Program-made: the position numbers and the translations under genes
Source: Phyllobacteriaceae bacterium
GTDB lineage: Bacteria > Pseudomonadota > Alphaproteobacteria > Rhizobiales > Rhizobiaceae
DNA length: 64,000 nucleotides
Direction of reading: 5' to 3'
NCBI GenBank assembly: GCA_002708825.1
Contig: PAPF01000034.1
Coordinates: forward strand, 1 to 64,000
Shown here: in pieces, positions 42,003-50,323 of the stretch
Layout: each line of letters opens with the position of its first letter
How positions within the stretch are numbered: position 1 is the first letter of the stretch
The notes under the pieces: model-generated
Databases searched by the model: none
Told to the model about the DNA's origin: nothing
Seen by the model: the letters and a program-made list of their open reading frames with translations, nothing else

Positions 42003-43052
42003 TCACTTTTCTTCCGTGTATTTCCGGATCAGCGCCTCGGCCTCGGCGATGAAGGCCTTGCCGTCAATGCCGCGACCGTCCATGTCGGCGGCCCACTGGT
42101 CATAGACCGGTTGCGCGGCCGCCTTCCACTTCTCGCTGTCTTCAGCCGAAATGGTGATGATGTTGTTGCCGGCCTTCACCGCCAGTTCGCGCGACGGACC
42201 ATCGGCGCCCGCCATGGTCTTGCCGGCGAAGGCGGAGAACTCACGTCCGGAATTGGCGTCGATGGCCTTGCGGATGTCCTCCGGCAGGCTTTCATACTTC
42301 GCCTTGTTCATCGAAAGCGTGAAGGTGACGGTGTAGAAGGCATAACCGTCGGCGAATTCGGTGTGGTTCTTCACCAGTTCCGGAACCTTCAGCGAGGCCG
42401 TGACCTCCCAGGGGATCACAGCTCCGTCGATCACGCCCTTGGAAAGCGATTCGGGAATGGCCGTCACCGGCATGCCGATGGCCGTGGCGCCAAGCTGTTC
42501 GAGAAGCTGGGTCGCCACGCGGCTCGGCGCGCGGAACTTCATCCCGTTCAGGTCGTCCATGGTGGCGACCGGCTTGTTGGTGTGCATGACGCCGGGGCCG
42601 TGCACCCAGGTGCCGATGACATGGACATCCTTGTAATCGGTGTCCTTCATTTCCTTCTCGAAGAGATCCCAGTAGGCTTTCGAGACCGCCTCGGCATTGG
42701 TCATCATGAAGGGCAGTTCGAAGACTTCCGTGCGCGGGAAACGGCCCGGCGTGAAGCCGTTGACCGTCCACGCAAGGTCGACGACGCCATCCATGACCTG
42801 GTCCATCAGTTCCGGCGGCTTGCCGCCAAGCTGCATGGCCGGATAGTGCTCGATCTCCAGCTTGCCGCCGGCATCCTTCTCGACGCGGGCGATCCACTCA
42901 TCCAGGATGAGCTTGGGCACGTTGGCCTGGGCGGGCAGGAACTGGTGGAGCTTCAGCGTCACTTCCTGCGCCATGGCGCCGGTTGCCGCGGTCAGCGCCG
43001 TCGCGCCCAGCAGCGCGGCAGCGGCGAGGGTATTCAGGAAACGAGGTTTCAT
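42003..43052 (-). CDS. dctP: TRAP transporter solute-binding protein DctP (copy 1, permease-proximal)
   Basis: A 349-aa periplasmic binding protein with a Sec leader (1-28, ending TGAMAQ). Family segments are HQFLPAQANVPKLILDEW, YPAMQLGGKPPELMDQV and GRFPRTEVFELPFM; the conserved Arg for carboxylate binding should lie in KFRAPSR. It is very similar in length and sequence to the adjacent DctP protein at 43193-44242, indicating tandem duplication. Differences cluster in binding-region loops (for example TNKPVATMDDLNG versus ANKEVRVPSDLNG), so the ligands may differ. Confidence 0.9.
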   Translation of the reverse strand: MKPRFLNTLAAAALLGATALTAATGAMAQEVTLKLHQFLPAQANVPKLILDEWIARVEKDAGGKLEIEHYPAMQLGGKPPELMDQVMDGVVDLAWTVNGFTPGRFPRTEVFELPFMMTNAEAVSKAYWDLFEKEMKDTDYKDVHVIGTWVHGPGVMHTNKPVATMDDLNGMKFRAPSRVATQLLEQLGATAIGMPVTAIPESLSKGVIDGAVIPWEVTASLKVPELVKNHTEFADGYAFYTVTFTLSMNKAKYESLPEDIRKAIDANSGREFSAFAGKTMAGADGPSRELAVKAGNNIITISAEDSEKWKAAAQPVYDQWAADMDGRGIDGKAFIAEAEALIRKYTEEK

Positions 43053-43157
43053 CGCGGTCCTCCCCAGGTTTGCGATCAGGTGTCCGTCAGGGTCTTGCCA
43101 GAAGGGCGCATCGTCATGCGCCCCTCTCGAAAGCCCGTGGCTTCCATAAAACGAAGA

Positions 43158-43180
43158 AAGGCGGCCGGTCCGGCCGCCTT
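43158..43180 (-). terminator. Terminator/attenuator between the two dctP genes
   Basis: AAGGCGGCCGG and CCGGCCGCCTT form a perfect 11-bp stem with one central base. On the minus strand it is followed by TCTTCGTTTTATG. It lies 12 nt after the upstream dctP stop, so most transcripts could end there. Confidence 0.65.
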
Positions 43181-43192
43181 CCCGCCCGGACC

Positions 43193-44242
43193 TTACATCT
43201 GGCCCGAATACTTCTTGATCAGCGCCTCGGCTTCCTCGACCAGCGCCTTGCCGTCATAGCCCTTGGAGTCCATGTCGGCGATCCACTTGTCGTAGACCGG
43301 CTGGGCGGCCTCGCGCCACTTCGCCGTCTCTTCCGCGCTCAGCGTGATGATGTTGTTGTCGGCCTTCACCGCCAGTTCGCGGGCCGGACCGTCATAATAT
43401 TCCTGCGTCTTGCCGGCGAATGCGGAGAACTCGATGCCGGAATTGTCGTCGATGACCTTCTTGAGGTCATCCGGCAGGCTCTCGTACTTCGCCTTGTTCA
43501 TGGCGAGGACGAAGGTGACGGTGTAGAGCGCGCGGCCGGTGAACTCGGTGTGGTTCTCGACCAGTTCAGGCACCTTGAGCGCGGCGGTGACTTCCCACGG
43601 GATCGTCGTGCCGTCGATGACACCCTTGGACAGGGCTTCGGGCACGGCGGGAACCGGCATGCCGACAGGGGTGGCGCCCAGTTCCTCGAGCAGCATGTTG
43701 ACGGTGCGCGACGCGCCACGGACCTTCATGCCGTTCAGGTCGGAGGGCACGCGCACTTCCTTGTTGGCATGGATGACGCCGGGGCCGTGCACCCAGCCAC
43801 CAACGATGTGGACGTCCTTGAACTCCTCGTCCTTCATGTCCTTCTCGAACATTTCCCAGAAGGCACGCGAAGCCGGCTCGGCCGTCGTCACCATGAAGGG
43901 AAGCTCGAAGACCTCGGTGCGCGGGAAACGGCCCGGCGTGTAGCCGATCACGGTCCACACCAGATCGACGACGCCATCGCGGACCTGGTCGATCAGTTCC
44001 GGCGGCTTGCCGCCAAGCTGCATGGACGGATAGCGCTCCACCTTGATGCGGTTGCCCGACTGCTCCTCGACCTTGTCGGCCCAGACGTCGAGCACATATT
44101 TCGGAACATTGGCCTGCGCCGGCAGGAACTGGTGAAGCTTGAGCGTCACCTCCTGCGCAAACGACGCGACGGACGTGCCCATGACGGCACCCGCGCCGAT
44201 GACGGCGGCCATTGCCAGCGATTTCAGAGATATTGGTTTCAC
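43193..44242 (-). CDS. TRAP transporter solute-binding protein DctP (copy 2, promoter-proximal)
   Basis: A 349-aa periplasmic binding protein with a Sec leader ending ASVASFAQ. It shares long identical stretches with the next dctP (EVTLKLHQFLPAQANVP, MQLGGKPPEL, GRFPRTEVFELPFM, SKGVIDG, IPWEVTA). It is the first gene of the TRAP operon and is followed by a strong terminator-like hairpin, so it is probably the more abundant protein. It lies downstream of an Lrp-family gene on the same strand with a 210-nt gap carrying a possible promoter. Confidence 0.88.
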   Translation of the reverse strand: MKPISLKSLAMAAVIGAGAVMGTSVASFAQEVTLKLHQFLPAQANVPKYVLDVWADKVEEQSGNRIKVERYPSMQLGGKPPELIDQVRDGVVDLVWTVIGYTPGRFPRTEVFELPFMVTTAEPASRAFWEMFEKDMKDEEFKDVHIVGGWVHGPGVIHANKEVRVPSDLNGMKVRGASRTVNMLLEELGATPVGMPVPAVPEALSKGVIDGTTIPWEVTAALKVPELVENHTEFTGRALYTVTFVLAMNKAKYESLPDDLKKVIDDNSGIEFSAFAGKTQEYYDGPARELAVKADNNIITLSAEETAKWREAAQPVYDKWIADMDSKGYDGKALVEEAEALIKKYSGQM

Positions 44243-44340
44243 CGGAACTCCTCCCTACGGTTTCCTAGCTTTTCCCAGACGGGGACAAGCAGGCTTGCCT
44301 CCGGCTGCATTCATTCCACTATATGCAGGATTTTGCAACA

Positions 44341-44365
44341 TTCGACTTCATGTCGATGCATTATA
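44341..44365 (-). promoter_or_regulatory. Putative dctP promoter and dyad
   Basis: On the minus strand a perfect TATAAT (44365-44360) lies about 118 nt upstream of dctP. Next to it TCGAC-ttcat-GTCGA (44342-44356) is an inverted repeat that could be an operator. No good -35 box is seen. Confidence 0.35.
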
Positions 44366-44452
44366 TTGCGCAGTGCGCCTTAATCCTGCCCTTTCCCCTT
44401 TTCCGCCGGCACCCGGCGGCACGACGTATCATTCAATAAACCGTCCAAGCGG

Positions 44453-44932
44453 TCAACGAATTTCGAGCGGCAGTGCGCCGCTCTCCTTCAGCGTCTCCAG
44501 CACGATGGCCGTTTTCACGTGGGCAACCGCCTCGTGGGGCAACAGGATATCGTTGACGAAAGCCGACAGGGCCTTCAGGTCCGGGGTCACGACCTTGAGA
44601 TGATAATCCATCTCGCCGGTCAGTGCATGGGCCTCCTGGACCTGCGGCAAATGACGGACCAGTTCGGCGAACCGGCGGGCGCTGTCGCGGTTGTGCGTGG
44701 CCAGCGTCACCGAGATGATGTTGACGAAGCCGAAGCCGAGCCGTTCCCTGTCGAGGCGCGCCGCATAGCCGGCAATGTAGCCGGTTTCCTCCAGCCGCTG
44801 GCGGCGGCGCGAACATTGCGAGGCAGACAGGTGGACGCGCTCGGCCAGTTCGGCGTTGGTCAGCCGCGCATCTTCCTGGAGCAATGCCATGATCTTGCGG
44901 TCAAACCGGTCGATTGCGCCCGATTCCTCCAT
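44453..44932 (-). CDS. Lrp/AsnC-family transcriptional regulator
   Basis: A 159-aa regulator. The N-terminal winged helix is DRFDRKIMALLQEDARLTNAELAERVHLSASQCSRRRQRLEETG (split), followed by the C-terminal RAM ligand-binding domain. The ATG at 44932 has AGGAGG upstream; the longer frame beyond it is not conserved-looking. It is divergent from the MarR gene and lies upstream of the TRAP operon on the same strand, so control of dctP-QM by an amino or organic acid is plausible. Confidence 0.88.
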   Translation of the reverse strand: MEESGAIDRFDRKIMALLQEDARLTNAELAERVHLSASQCSRRRQRLEETGYIAGYAARLDRERLGFGFVNIISVTLATHNRDSARRFAELVRHLPQVQEAHALTGEMDYHLKVVTPDLKALSAFVNDILLPHEAVAHVKTAIVLETLKESGALPLEIR

Positions 44933-45069
44933 CCTTTCCTCCTGTCCCGCTTGTTTCTCGCGCAGTTGAAGCAAATGGCAATGGCGGCGGCAAGTGGGCC
45001 GGTGCAACAGGTGCGGAGGCAAGAGGCGCAAGTCCGCCTGACCGCGCACATTGACTTTCCACGTCGTTT

Positions 45070-45098
45070 GTTGAAATTGCAACTGTTGAAAGTGTAAC
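45070..45098 (+). promoter_or_regulatory. Two tandem 14-bp operator-like repeats between lrp and marR
   Basis: GTTGAAATTGCAAC (45070-45083) and GTTGAAAGTGTAAC (45085-45098) are direct copies, identical at 12 of 14 positions and spaced 15 bp apart. The first has perfect GTTG/CAAC arms. They lie 20 nt upstream of the marR ATG. MarR autoregulation or Lrp binding would fit. Confidence 0.55.
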
Positions 45099-45117
45099 AA
45101 TAAAGGCTGTGCCGGGC

Positions 45118-45600
45118 ATGACATCGAAGCCTTCTTCCGAACGCGGGGCCGAACTGGCGCTGGAGGACTTCCTGCCTTACCGGCTCAATCGCCTCGCCGA
45201 TCTGGTCAGCCGGTCCTTTTCGCGCATCTATCGCGAACGCCATGGGATGACGCGGCCGGAATGGCGCGTGCTGGCCTCCCTTGGCGAGTTCGGGCGGGCG
45301 ACAGCCAGCGACATTGTGGCGCACTCCTCACAGCACAAGACCAAGGTGAGCCGGGCGGTTGCGGCACTGGAAAAGCGTGGATGGCTGAAGCGCGAATCGG
45401 ACGAGAACGACCGGCGGGTGGAACACCTGGAACTGACGAAGGCGGGCCGGGCAATCCATGCGGAACTGGCACCTTTTGCCCGTGACTACGAAGCCGCGGT
45501 GGTCGCCGAAATGGGTGACGCGGACTGGAAGGCGCTGGTGCAGGGCCTTACACGCCTTGAAACCTGCCTTCGGCTGCGTGGCAGCGATCCGGCGGACTGA
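45118..45600 (+). CDS. MarR-family transcriptional regulator
   Basis: A 160-aa winged-helix protein. LPYRLNRLADLVSRSFSRIYRERHGMTRPEWRVLASL and HSSQHKTKVSRAVAALEKRGWLKRESDENDRRVEHLELT (split) show the MarR recognition helix and wing. The ATG at 45118 is preferred over a GTG at 45109 because AAAGG is better spaced. The tandem repeats just upstream suggest autoregulation. No ligand is indicated by context. Confidence 0.85.
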   Translation: MTSKPSSERGAELALEDFLPYRLNRLADLVSRSFSRIYRERHGMTRPEWRVLASLGEFGRATASDIVAHSSQHKTKVSRAVAALEKRGWLKRESDENDRRVEHLELTKAGRAIHAELAPFARDYEAAVVAEMGDADWKALVQGLTRLETCLRLRGSDPAD

Positions 45601-45642
45601 GCGCCCGCCCGCCCGCCGGGCACAAACATGTCGCACTTGCGG

Positions 45643-45677
45643 ACATATGGACAATAGATTATCATATGTTCATATAT
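45643..45677 (+). promoter_or_regulatory. ArsR/BigR-like operator upstream of the TDT transporter
   Basis: An AT-rich pocket contains ACATATGGA (45643-45651, also at 18085-18093) and ATGTTCATATAT (45666-45677). The latter is the exact inverse of a 12-mer inside the bigR/pmpA operator. ATATG-tt-CATAT within it is a short palindrome. It ends 18 nt before the start codon. Confidence 0.55.
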
Positions 45678-45695
45678 TAGCTTGTGGAGTGCACC

Positions 45696-46682
45696 ATGTC
45701 CGATCTCGCAGCGGCAGCGCCCGTTCCAGCCGCCCATTCCAGGCTTGAGCATGTTCCAGTGGGCATGTTCGCCATCGTCATGGGTCTCGCCGGCCTGACC
45801 CTGGCAACGATGCGGCTGGAGCATGTCGGCGGCATGCACACGATCGCTCCCGGCCTGCTGCTCGGCCTGACGGGCCTCGCATTTGCCGCCATTGCCGTGC
45901 TCTACGGGGCCAAGGCCGTCAAATACCCCAAGGCGGTGCGCGCGGACTGGAACCACCCGGTGCGGATCGCCTTCTTTCCGGCGGCCAGCATCAGCCTGAT
46001 CCTGATCGCCACGGCGCTCACGCCCATGCATGCGGGATGGGGCGAGGTTATCTGGGGGTCGGGCACGCTGCTGCAACTCGTGCTGACGCTGGCCGTCGTT
46101 TCGGCCTGGATCGGGCATCGCACGTTCGAAGCCGCGCATCTGAACCCGGCCTGGTTCATTCCGGCCGTCGGCAACATCCTCGTTCCCATTGCCGGCATCC
46201 GGCTCGGCTATACGGAAGTCTCATGGTTCTTCTTTTCCGTCGGCATCCTGTTCTGGATCGTGCTGGCGACGCTGGTCTTCAACCGCCTGATCTTCCACGC
46301 GCCCCTGCCGGAGCGGCTGATGCCCACGCTGATGATCCTGATCGCGCCGCCGGCCGTCGGTTTCGTCTCGTGGCAAGGCATGACGGGCGGCATCGACCCG
46401 TTCGCGCGCATCCTCTATTACAACGGCGTCCTGTTCGCGCTCATCTTCGCCACCCAGATCGGCAAGGTGAGCCGCCTGCCCTTCATGATCACCTGGTGGG
46501 CCTATTCCTTCCCGCTCGCCGCGCTGACCATATCGACCCTGGCCTATGGCGCGGCCGCCGGGATTGCGGGCCTGATCCTGGCCGGGCAGATCCTCTACGG
46601 CGTGCTCGTCGCGGTGATCGTCATGCTGCTTGCCAGAACCGGCATGGCCATTGCACGCGGCGATATCTGCAAGCCGGAGTGA
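45696..46682 (+). CDS. TDT-family transporter (SLAC1/TehA/Ssu1 type)
   Basis: A 328-aa polytopic membrane protein with about ten helices, from PVGMFAIVMGLAGLTLATMRLE near the N-terminus to LVAVIVMLLARTGMAIARGD at the end. The family includes TehA (tellurite resistance), Mae1 (malate), Ssu1 (sulfite efflux) and SLAC1 anion channels. The operator-like sequence shared with the bigR unit makes sulfite or another sulfur oxyanion a reasonable inferred substrate. The ATG at 45696 has GGAG 6 nt upstream. A truncated haemoglobin gene follows 4 nt after the stop. Confidence 0.8.
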   Translation: MSDLAAAAPVPAAHSRLEHVPVGMFAIVMGLAGLTLATMRLEHVGGMHTIAPGLLLGLTGLAFAAIAVLYGAKAVKYPKAVRADWNHPVRIAFFPAASISLILIATALTPMHAGWGEVIWGSGTLLQLVLTLAVVSAWIGHRTFEAAHLNPAWFIPAVGNILVPIAGIRLGYTEVSWFFFSVGILFWIVLATLVFNRLIFHAPLPERLMPTLMILIAPPAVGFVSWQGMTGGIDPFARILYYNGVLFALIFATQIGKVSRLPFMITWWAYSFPLAALTISTLAYGAAAGIAGLILAGQILYGVLVAVIVMLLARTGMAIARGDICKPE

Positions 46683-46686
46683 CATC

Positions 46687-47076
46687 GTGACGGAAAAGAC
46701 CAGCCTCTACGAGGCGATCGGCGGCAAACCAGCGGTGGAACGCCTGACGGCGCGCTTCTATGCGCTCATGGATACGCTGCCCGAAGCGAAGGCCACGCGG
46801 GACATCCATCCCGCCGACCTTGCCGACAGCGAGGAGAAGCTCACCGAATACCTGATGATGTGGCTCGGGGGCCCGCAGACCTTCATCGAGAAGCGCGGCG
46901 CGCCGATGCTGCGCCGCCGGCACCTGCCCTTCGAAATCGGCACGGCGGAGATCGAGGGCTGGCTTGCCTGCTTCCGGCAGGCGCTGGACGAAACGGTTCC
47001 GCAGGCACAATTGCGCGACCTGATCTGGCAGAACGTGGAACGGCTCGGCCACCACATGCGCAATCGCGAGGGATAG
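46687..47076 (+). CDS. Truncated haemoglobin, group II-like
   Basis: A 129-aa 2-on-2 globin. The proximal histidine lies in MLRRRHLPFEIG (about H79), GGPQTFIEKRGAPMLR precedes it, and Trp at about 92 (EIEGWLACF) is the G8 position typical of group II. The start is a GTG with CCGGAG 7 nt upstream, 4 nt after the TDT stop, so it is co-translated. Truncated globins bind oxygen, NO and sulfide; the partner gene and operator suggest a role in sulfur or NO stress, which is inference. Confidence 0.85.
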   Translation: MTEKTSLYEAIGGKPAVERLTARFYALMDTLPEAKATRDIHPADLADSEEKLTEYLMMWLGGPQTFIEKRGAPMLRRRHLPFEIGTAEIEGWLACFRQALDETVPQAQLRDLIWQNVERLGHHMRNREG

Positions 47077-47127
47077 GCACCAAACCGGCCCTCGCCTCGC
47101 CCACCCGAATCCCTGTATGAAGCGCGG

Positions 47128-48978
47128 ATGACCATCCGCCAACTGTCCGAAACCGTCATCAACCAGATCGCCGCGGGCGAGGTCGTCGAACGGCCGGCGT
47201 CGGTGGTCAAGGAACTGGTGGAGAACGCGCTGGATGCGGGCGCGCGGCGCATCGAGGTCGTCACCGCCGGCGGTGGCGTCAACCTGGTGCGCGTGACCGA
47301 CGACGGCAGCGGCATGAGCGCGGCCGACCTGCCGCTGGCGGTCTCGCGCCACTGCACCTCCAAGCTTTCCGACGACATCTTCGACATCCGTTCACTGGGT
47401 TTTCGTGGCGAGGCCCTGCCCTCCATCGGTTCGGTGGCCCGCCTGACCATCCGCTCGCGCCCCAGGGATGGCGGCGATGGCGCGGAAATCCTGGTGGAGG
47501 GCGGCCGCGTCACGGGACCGCGCCCGGCGGCGGGCAATCCGGGCACGCTGGTGGAAGTGCGCGACCTGTTCTTCGCCACGCCGGCGCGGCTGAAATTCAT
47601 GAAAAGCGCGCGCGCCGAAAGCGCGGCCATCACGGACGTGATCAGGCGGGTCGCGATCGCCTTTCCCTCCGTCCGGTTTTCCGTGTCCGGCTCCGACCGC
47701 TCCTTGCTCGAACTGGCCGATTGCGGCGATGGCCTGACGGGACGGATCCGCCGCATCGCGCAGGTGATGGGCGAGGAATTCGCGGTTGACGCGCTTGAAA
47801 TCGACGCCGAGCGGGAGGGCGTGCGGCTGACCGGGCACACCTCCATCCCGTCCCATTCGCGCGGCAACGCGCTGGCGCAATATGTCTATGTCAACGGGCG
47901 GCCGGTGCGCGACAAGATGCTGGCAGGCGCCATTCGCGGTGCCTATGCCGACACGCTGCCGCGCGACCGCCACGCGGTGGCCGCGCTGTTCATCGAGATC
48001 GATCCGGCGCTGGTCGATGTCAACGTGCATCCGGCCAAGGCCGACGTGCGGTTCCGCGATCCGGGCCTGGTGCGGGGGCTGGTCATCGGCGCCATCCGGC
48101 AGGCGCTTGCCGGCGCGGGCATCCGCCCGTCATCGAGCGCAGCCGACGCCATGATGGCCGCGTTCCGGCCCGGAAGCGGGGCGGCATCGCCACGTGACGG
48201 CGGCGCCTTCTCGCAAGGGCTTGGCGGCTGGCGCGCGGACCGCCTGGCCGCGCCGTTCGATCCGGCAACATCGCCCAGCCGGCCGCTGACCATGCCCGGC
48301 GGTTTCGGCGAAACCATGCAGGCCGCCTTCGAAGCGGTTGCCGCGCCGTCCGGCGATGCGCGCGCGAGCCGTGAACCGGTGACTGCGGAGACGCTGGCGC
48401 GGCCGCTCGGCGCGGCGCGGGCGCAGATCCACGAGAACTACATCGTGGCGCAGACAGCGGACTCGCTTGTCATCGTCGACCAGCACGCTGCCCATGAGCG
48501 CCTCGTCTACGAGGCCCTGAAACAGGCGATCCACGCCCGCCCGCTTCCCTCGCAGATGCTTCTCCTGCCGGAAATCATCGACCTGCCCGAGGAGGATGCC
48601 GAGCGCCTTGCCAGCCATGCCGGAACGCTGGCGCGGTTCGGCCTCGGCCTGGAGCGCTTCGGACCGGGCGCGGTCGCCGTGCGCGAGACACCGGCGATCC
48701 TGGGCGAGACGGACGTGGCGGGGCTTGTGCGCGACCTTGCCGATGAACTGGCCGACAGCGAGACGGCAGACCTGCTGAAGGAGCGCATCGACCACATTGC
48801 CGCCACCATGGCCTGCCACGGCTCCGTGCGTTCCGGCCGCAGGCTGAAACCGGAAGAGATGGACGCGCTGCTGCGGCAGATGGAAGCGACTCCCGGTTCC
48901 GGGACATGCAATCACGGCCGGCCCACCTATATCGAACTGAAGCTCAGCGATATCGAAAGGCTGTTCGCGCGGCGCTGA
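47128..48978 (+). CDS. mutL: DNA mismatch repair protein MutL
   Basis: A 616-aa GHKL ATPase. Motif I is [28 protein letters not shown] (split), with DDGSGM, TSKL and [13 protein letters not shown] following. The C-terminal dimerisation domain spans about 430-616 with [12 protein letters not shown] glycine/serine/proline-rich linker separates the two. It couples MutS mismatch recognition to downstream repair. It lies 51 nt after the globin gene. Alphaproteobacterial MutL carries an endonuclease-type C-terminus; I did not verify every metal residue. Confidence 0.94.
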   Translation: MTIRQLSETVINQIAAGEVVERPASVVKELVENALDAGARRIEVVTAGGGVNLVRVTDDGSGMSAADLPLAVSRHCTSKLSDDIFDIRSLGFRGEALPSIGSVARLTIRSRPRDGGDGAEILVEGGRVTGPRPAAGNPGTLVEVRDLFFATPARLKFMKSARAESAAITDVIRRVAIAFPSVRFSVSGSDRSLLELADCGDGLTGRIRRIAQVMGEEFAVDALEIDAEREGVRLTGHTSIPSHSRGNALAQYVYVNGRPVRDKMLAGAIRGAYADTLPRDRHAVAALFIEIDPALVDVNVHPAKADVRFRDPGLVRGLVIGAIRQALAGAGIRPSSSAADAMMAAFRPGSGAASPRDGGAFSQGLGGWRADRLAAPFDPATSPSRPLTMPGGFGETMQAAFEAVAAPSGDARASREPVTAETLARPLGAARAQIHENYIVAQTADSLVIVDQHAAHERLVYEALKQAIHARPLPSQMLLLPEIIDLPEEDAERLASHAGTLARFGLGLERFGPGAVAVRETPAILGETDVAGLVRDLADELADSETADLLKERIDHIAATMACHGSVRSGRRLKPEEMDALLRQMEATPGSGTCNHGRPTYIELKLSDIERLFARR

Positions 48979-49045
48979 ACGGTCAATTGCCTTGACGGGA
49001 CGCGGGATTTGTGGCGTCAACGTCCGGCAGGAAAGGCAGGCTCAC

Positions 49046-49273
49046 ATGAACCGTTTCGAAGGACCCGGCGCGCGCGAGGCCCGTATCCGCTACCTGGACG
49101 GCGATTACCAGGTTCTGTCCCCGGGCGCGTTCGTGCGCTGCGCCGTCACCGGCGAGCCCATCGCGCTGGACGAGTTGAAATACTGGTCGGTCGAGCGTCA
49201 GGAAGCCTATCGCGACGCCATCGTCTCGCATCAGCGCGAACTCGACGCCCATCCGGAGTGGCGCAAGCGCTGA
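49046..49273 (+). CDS. DUF2093 domain protein
   Basis: A 75-aa cytosolic protein, MNRFEGPGAREARIRYLDGD at the start, with the conserved core YQVLSPGAFVRCAVTGEPIALDELKYWSVERQEAY (split across residues). It is full length for DUF2093, a small alphaproteobacterial family of unknown function often beside mutL or lpxK. The single cysteine lies in VRCAVTG. GGAAAGG precedes the ATG at 49046; an earlier in-frame start at 48992 lacks support. Confidence 0.85.
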   Translation: MNRFEGPGAREARIRYLDGDYQVLSPGAFVRCAVTGEPIALDELKYWSVERQEAYRDAIVSHQRELDAHPEWRKR

Positions 49274-49288
49274 GACGTTCCGGGCGGG

Positions 49289-50323
49289 TCAGGCCGGTGC
49301 CGTCGCGCGGCGCTCCCGGAACGATTCCATGGTCTGGCGGATGATGCGTCCGGCCGCGCCCTGGCTGTCGAACACGGTCCGCACTTCCAGGATTTCGAGA
49401 TCCTGCAAGATGCTCCTGGCAAGGGCGGAACCGCCGATGAGGCGGGCGGCATCCTTGGCCGTGGTGATCAGGCGCGCGCCATTGGAGACGGCGAGCGCCT
49501 GCAATTCGCGCAGGTCGTCATCGGAATAGAGATGATGATCGGGGAAATTGCGGGTGGCGGCGATATATCCCGCGCAGGATTCCAGCGTATCGTAGAACTT
49601 CTCCGGTTCACCGATCCCGGCAAAGGCCACGAACTTGCGGCCGGCGAAGCGCACAGGCTCGACCGGCTCGACATGGGCATGGAAGACCGGGCGCGCGGCC
49701 CGCGCCGCAAGCCGCACGACCTGCGCGGCGGCGTCGCCATCGCCCATGACGAGCAGGGCATCGGCATGGCGCAGTTGCGTGACCAGCGGCGCACGCACCG
49801 GACCGGCCGGAATGACATGGCCATTGCCCAGCCCGCGGCGGGCGTCCACCACCAGCAGGCTGTAGTCGAAATGGATGCGGCGGCTCTGGAAACCGTCATC
49901 CAGGATCAGGAAATCGCAACCCTGTTCCTTCAGCAGCGCCGCGCCTGCCTTGCGGTCGGGGGTTACCGCGACGGGTGCGTGCGCGGCGAGGAGAAGCGGT
50001 TCGTCGCCGACATGGCGGGCGCTGTCATGGTCGCGGTCGACAAGATGCGGGCCAGCCGATGCGCCGCCATGGCCGCGGCTGAGGAAACCGGGCCGGTGTC
50101 CCGCCGCGATGGCCGCCTGCGCCATTGCGATGGCCGCCGGCGTCTTGCCCGATCCGCCGACGGTGAAATTGCCGATGCACAGGACCGGAAGCGGAACCGT
50201 GGCGGGCCGCGCGCGGTCCATCATCCAGCCGGCGGCGCGGCCATAGACCAGGGAGGCGGGCGCAAGGGCAAGAGCCTGCCAACCGGGCCTTTCCCACCAG
50301 AAGGGCGGCGCGTCGCCGATCAT
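49289..50323 (-). CDS. lpxK: Tetraacyldisaccharide 4'-kinase LpxK
   Basis: A 344-aa membrane-associated P-loop kinase that phosphorylates the lipid A precursor at the 4' position. An N-terminal hydrophobic stretch is followed by the P-loop VLCIGNFTVGGSGKTP (47-62). LDDGFQ and FAGIGEPEKFYDTLESCG-like segments are also seen. Its ATG overlaps the waaA stop (ATGA). It is the last gene of a lipid-A/LPS run waaA-lpxK. Confidence 0.93.
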   Translation of the reverse strand: MIGDAPPFWWERPGWQALALAPASLVYGRAAGWMMDRARPATVPLPVLCIGNFTVGGSGKTPAAIAMAQAAIAAGHRPGFLSRGHGGASAGPHLVDRDHDSARHVGDEPLLLAAHAPVAVTPDRKAGAALLKEQGCDFLILDDGFQSRRIHFDYSLLVVDARRGLGNGHVIPAGPVRAPLVTQLRHADALLVMGDGDAAAQVVRLAARAARPVFHAHVEPVEPVRFAGRKFVAFAGIGEPEKFYDTLESCAGYIAATRNFPDHHLYSDDDLRELQALAVSNGARLITTAKDAARLIGGSALARSILQDLEILEVRTVFDSQGAAGRIIRQTMESFRERRATAPA

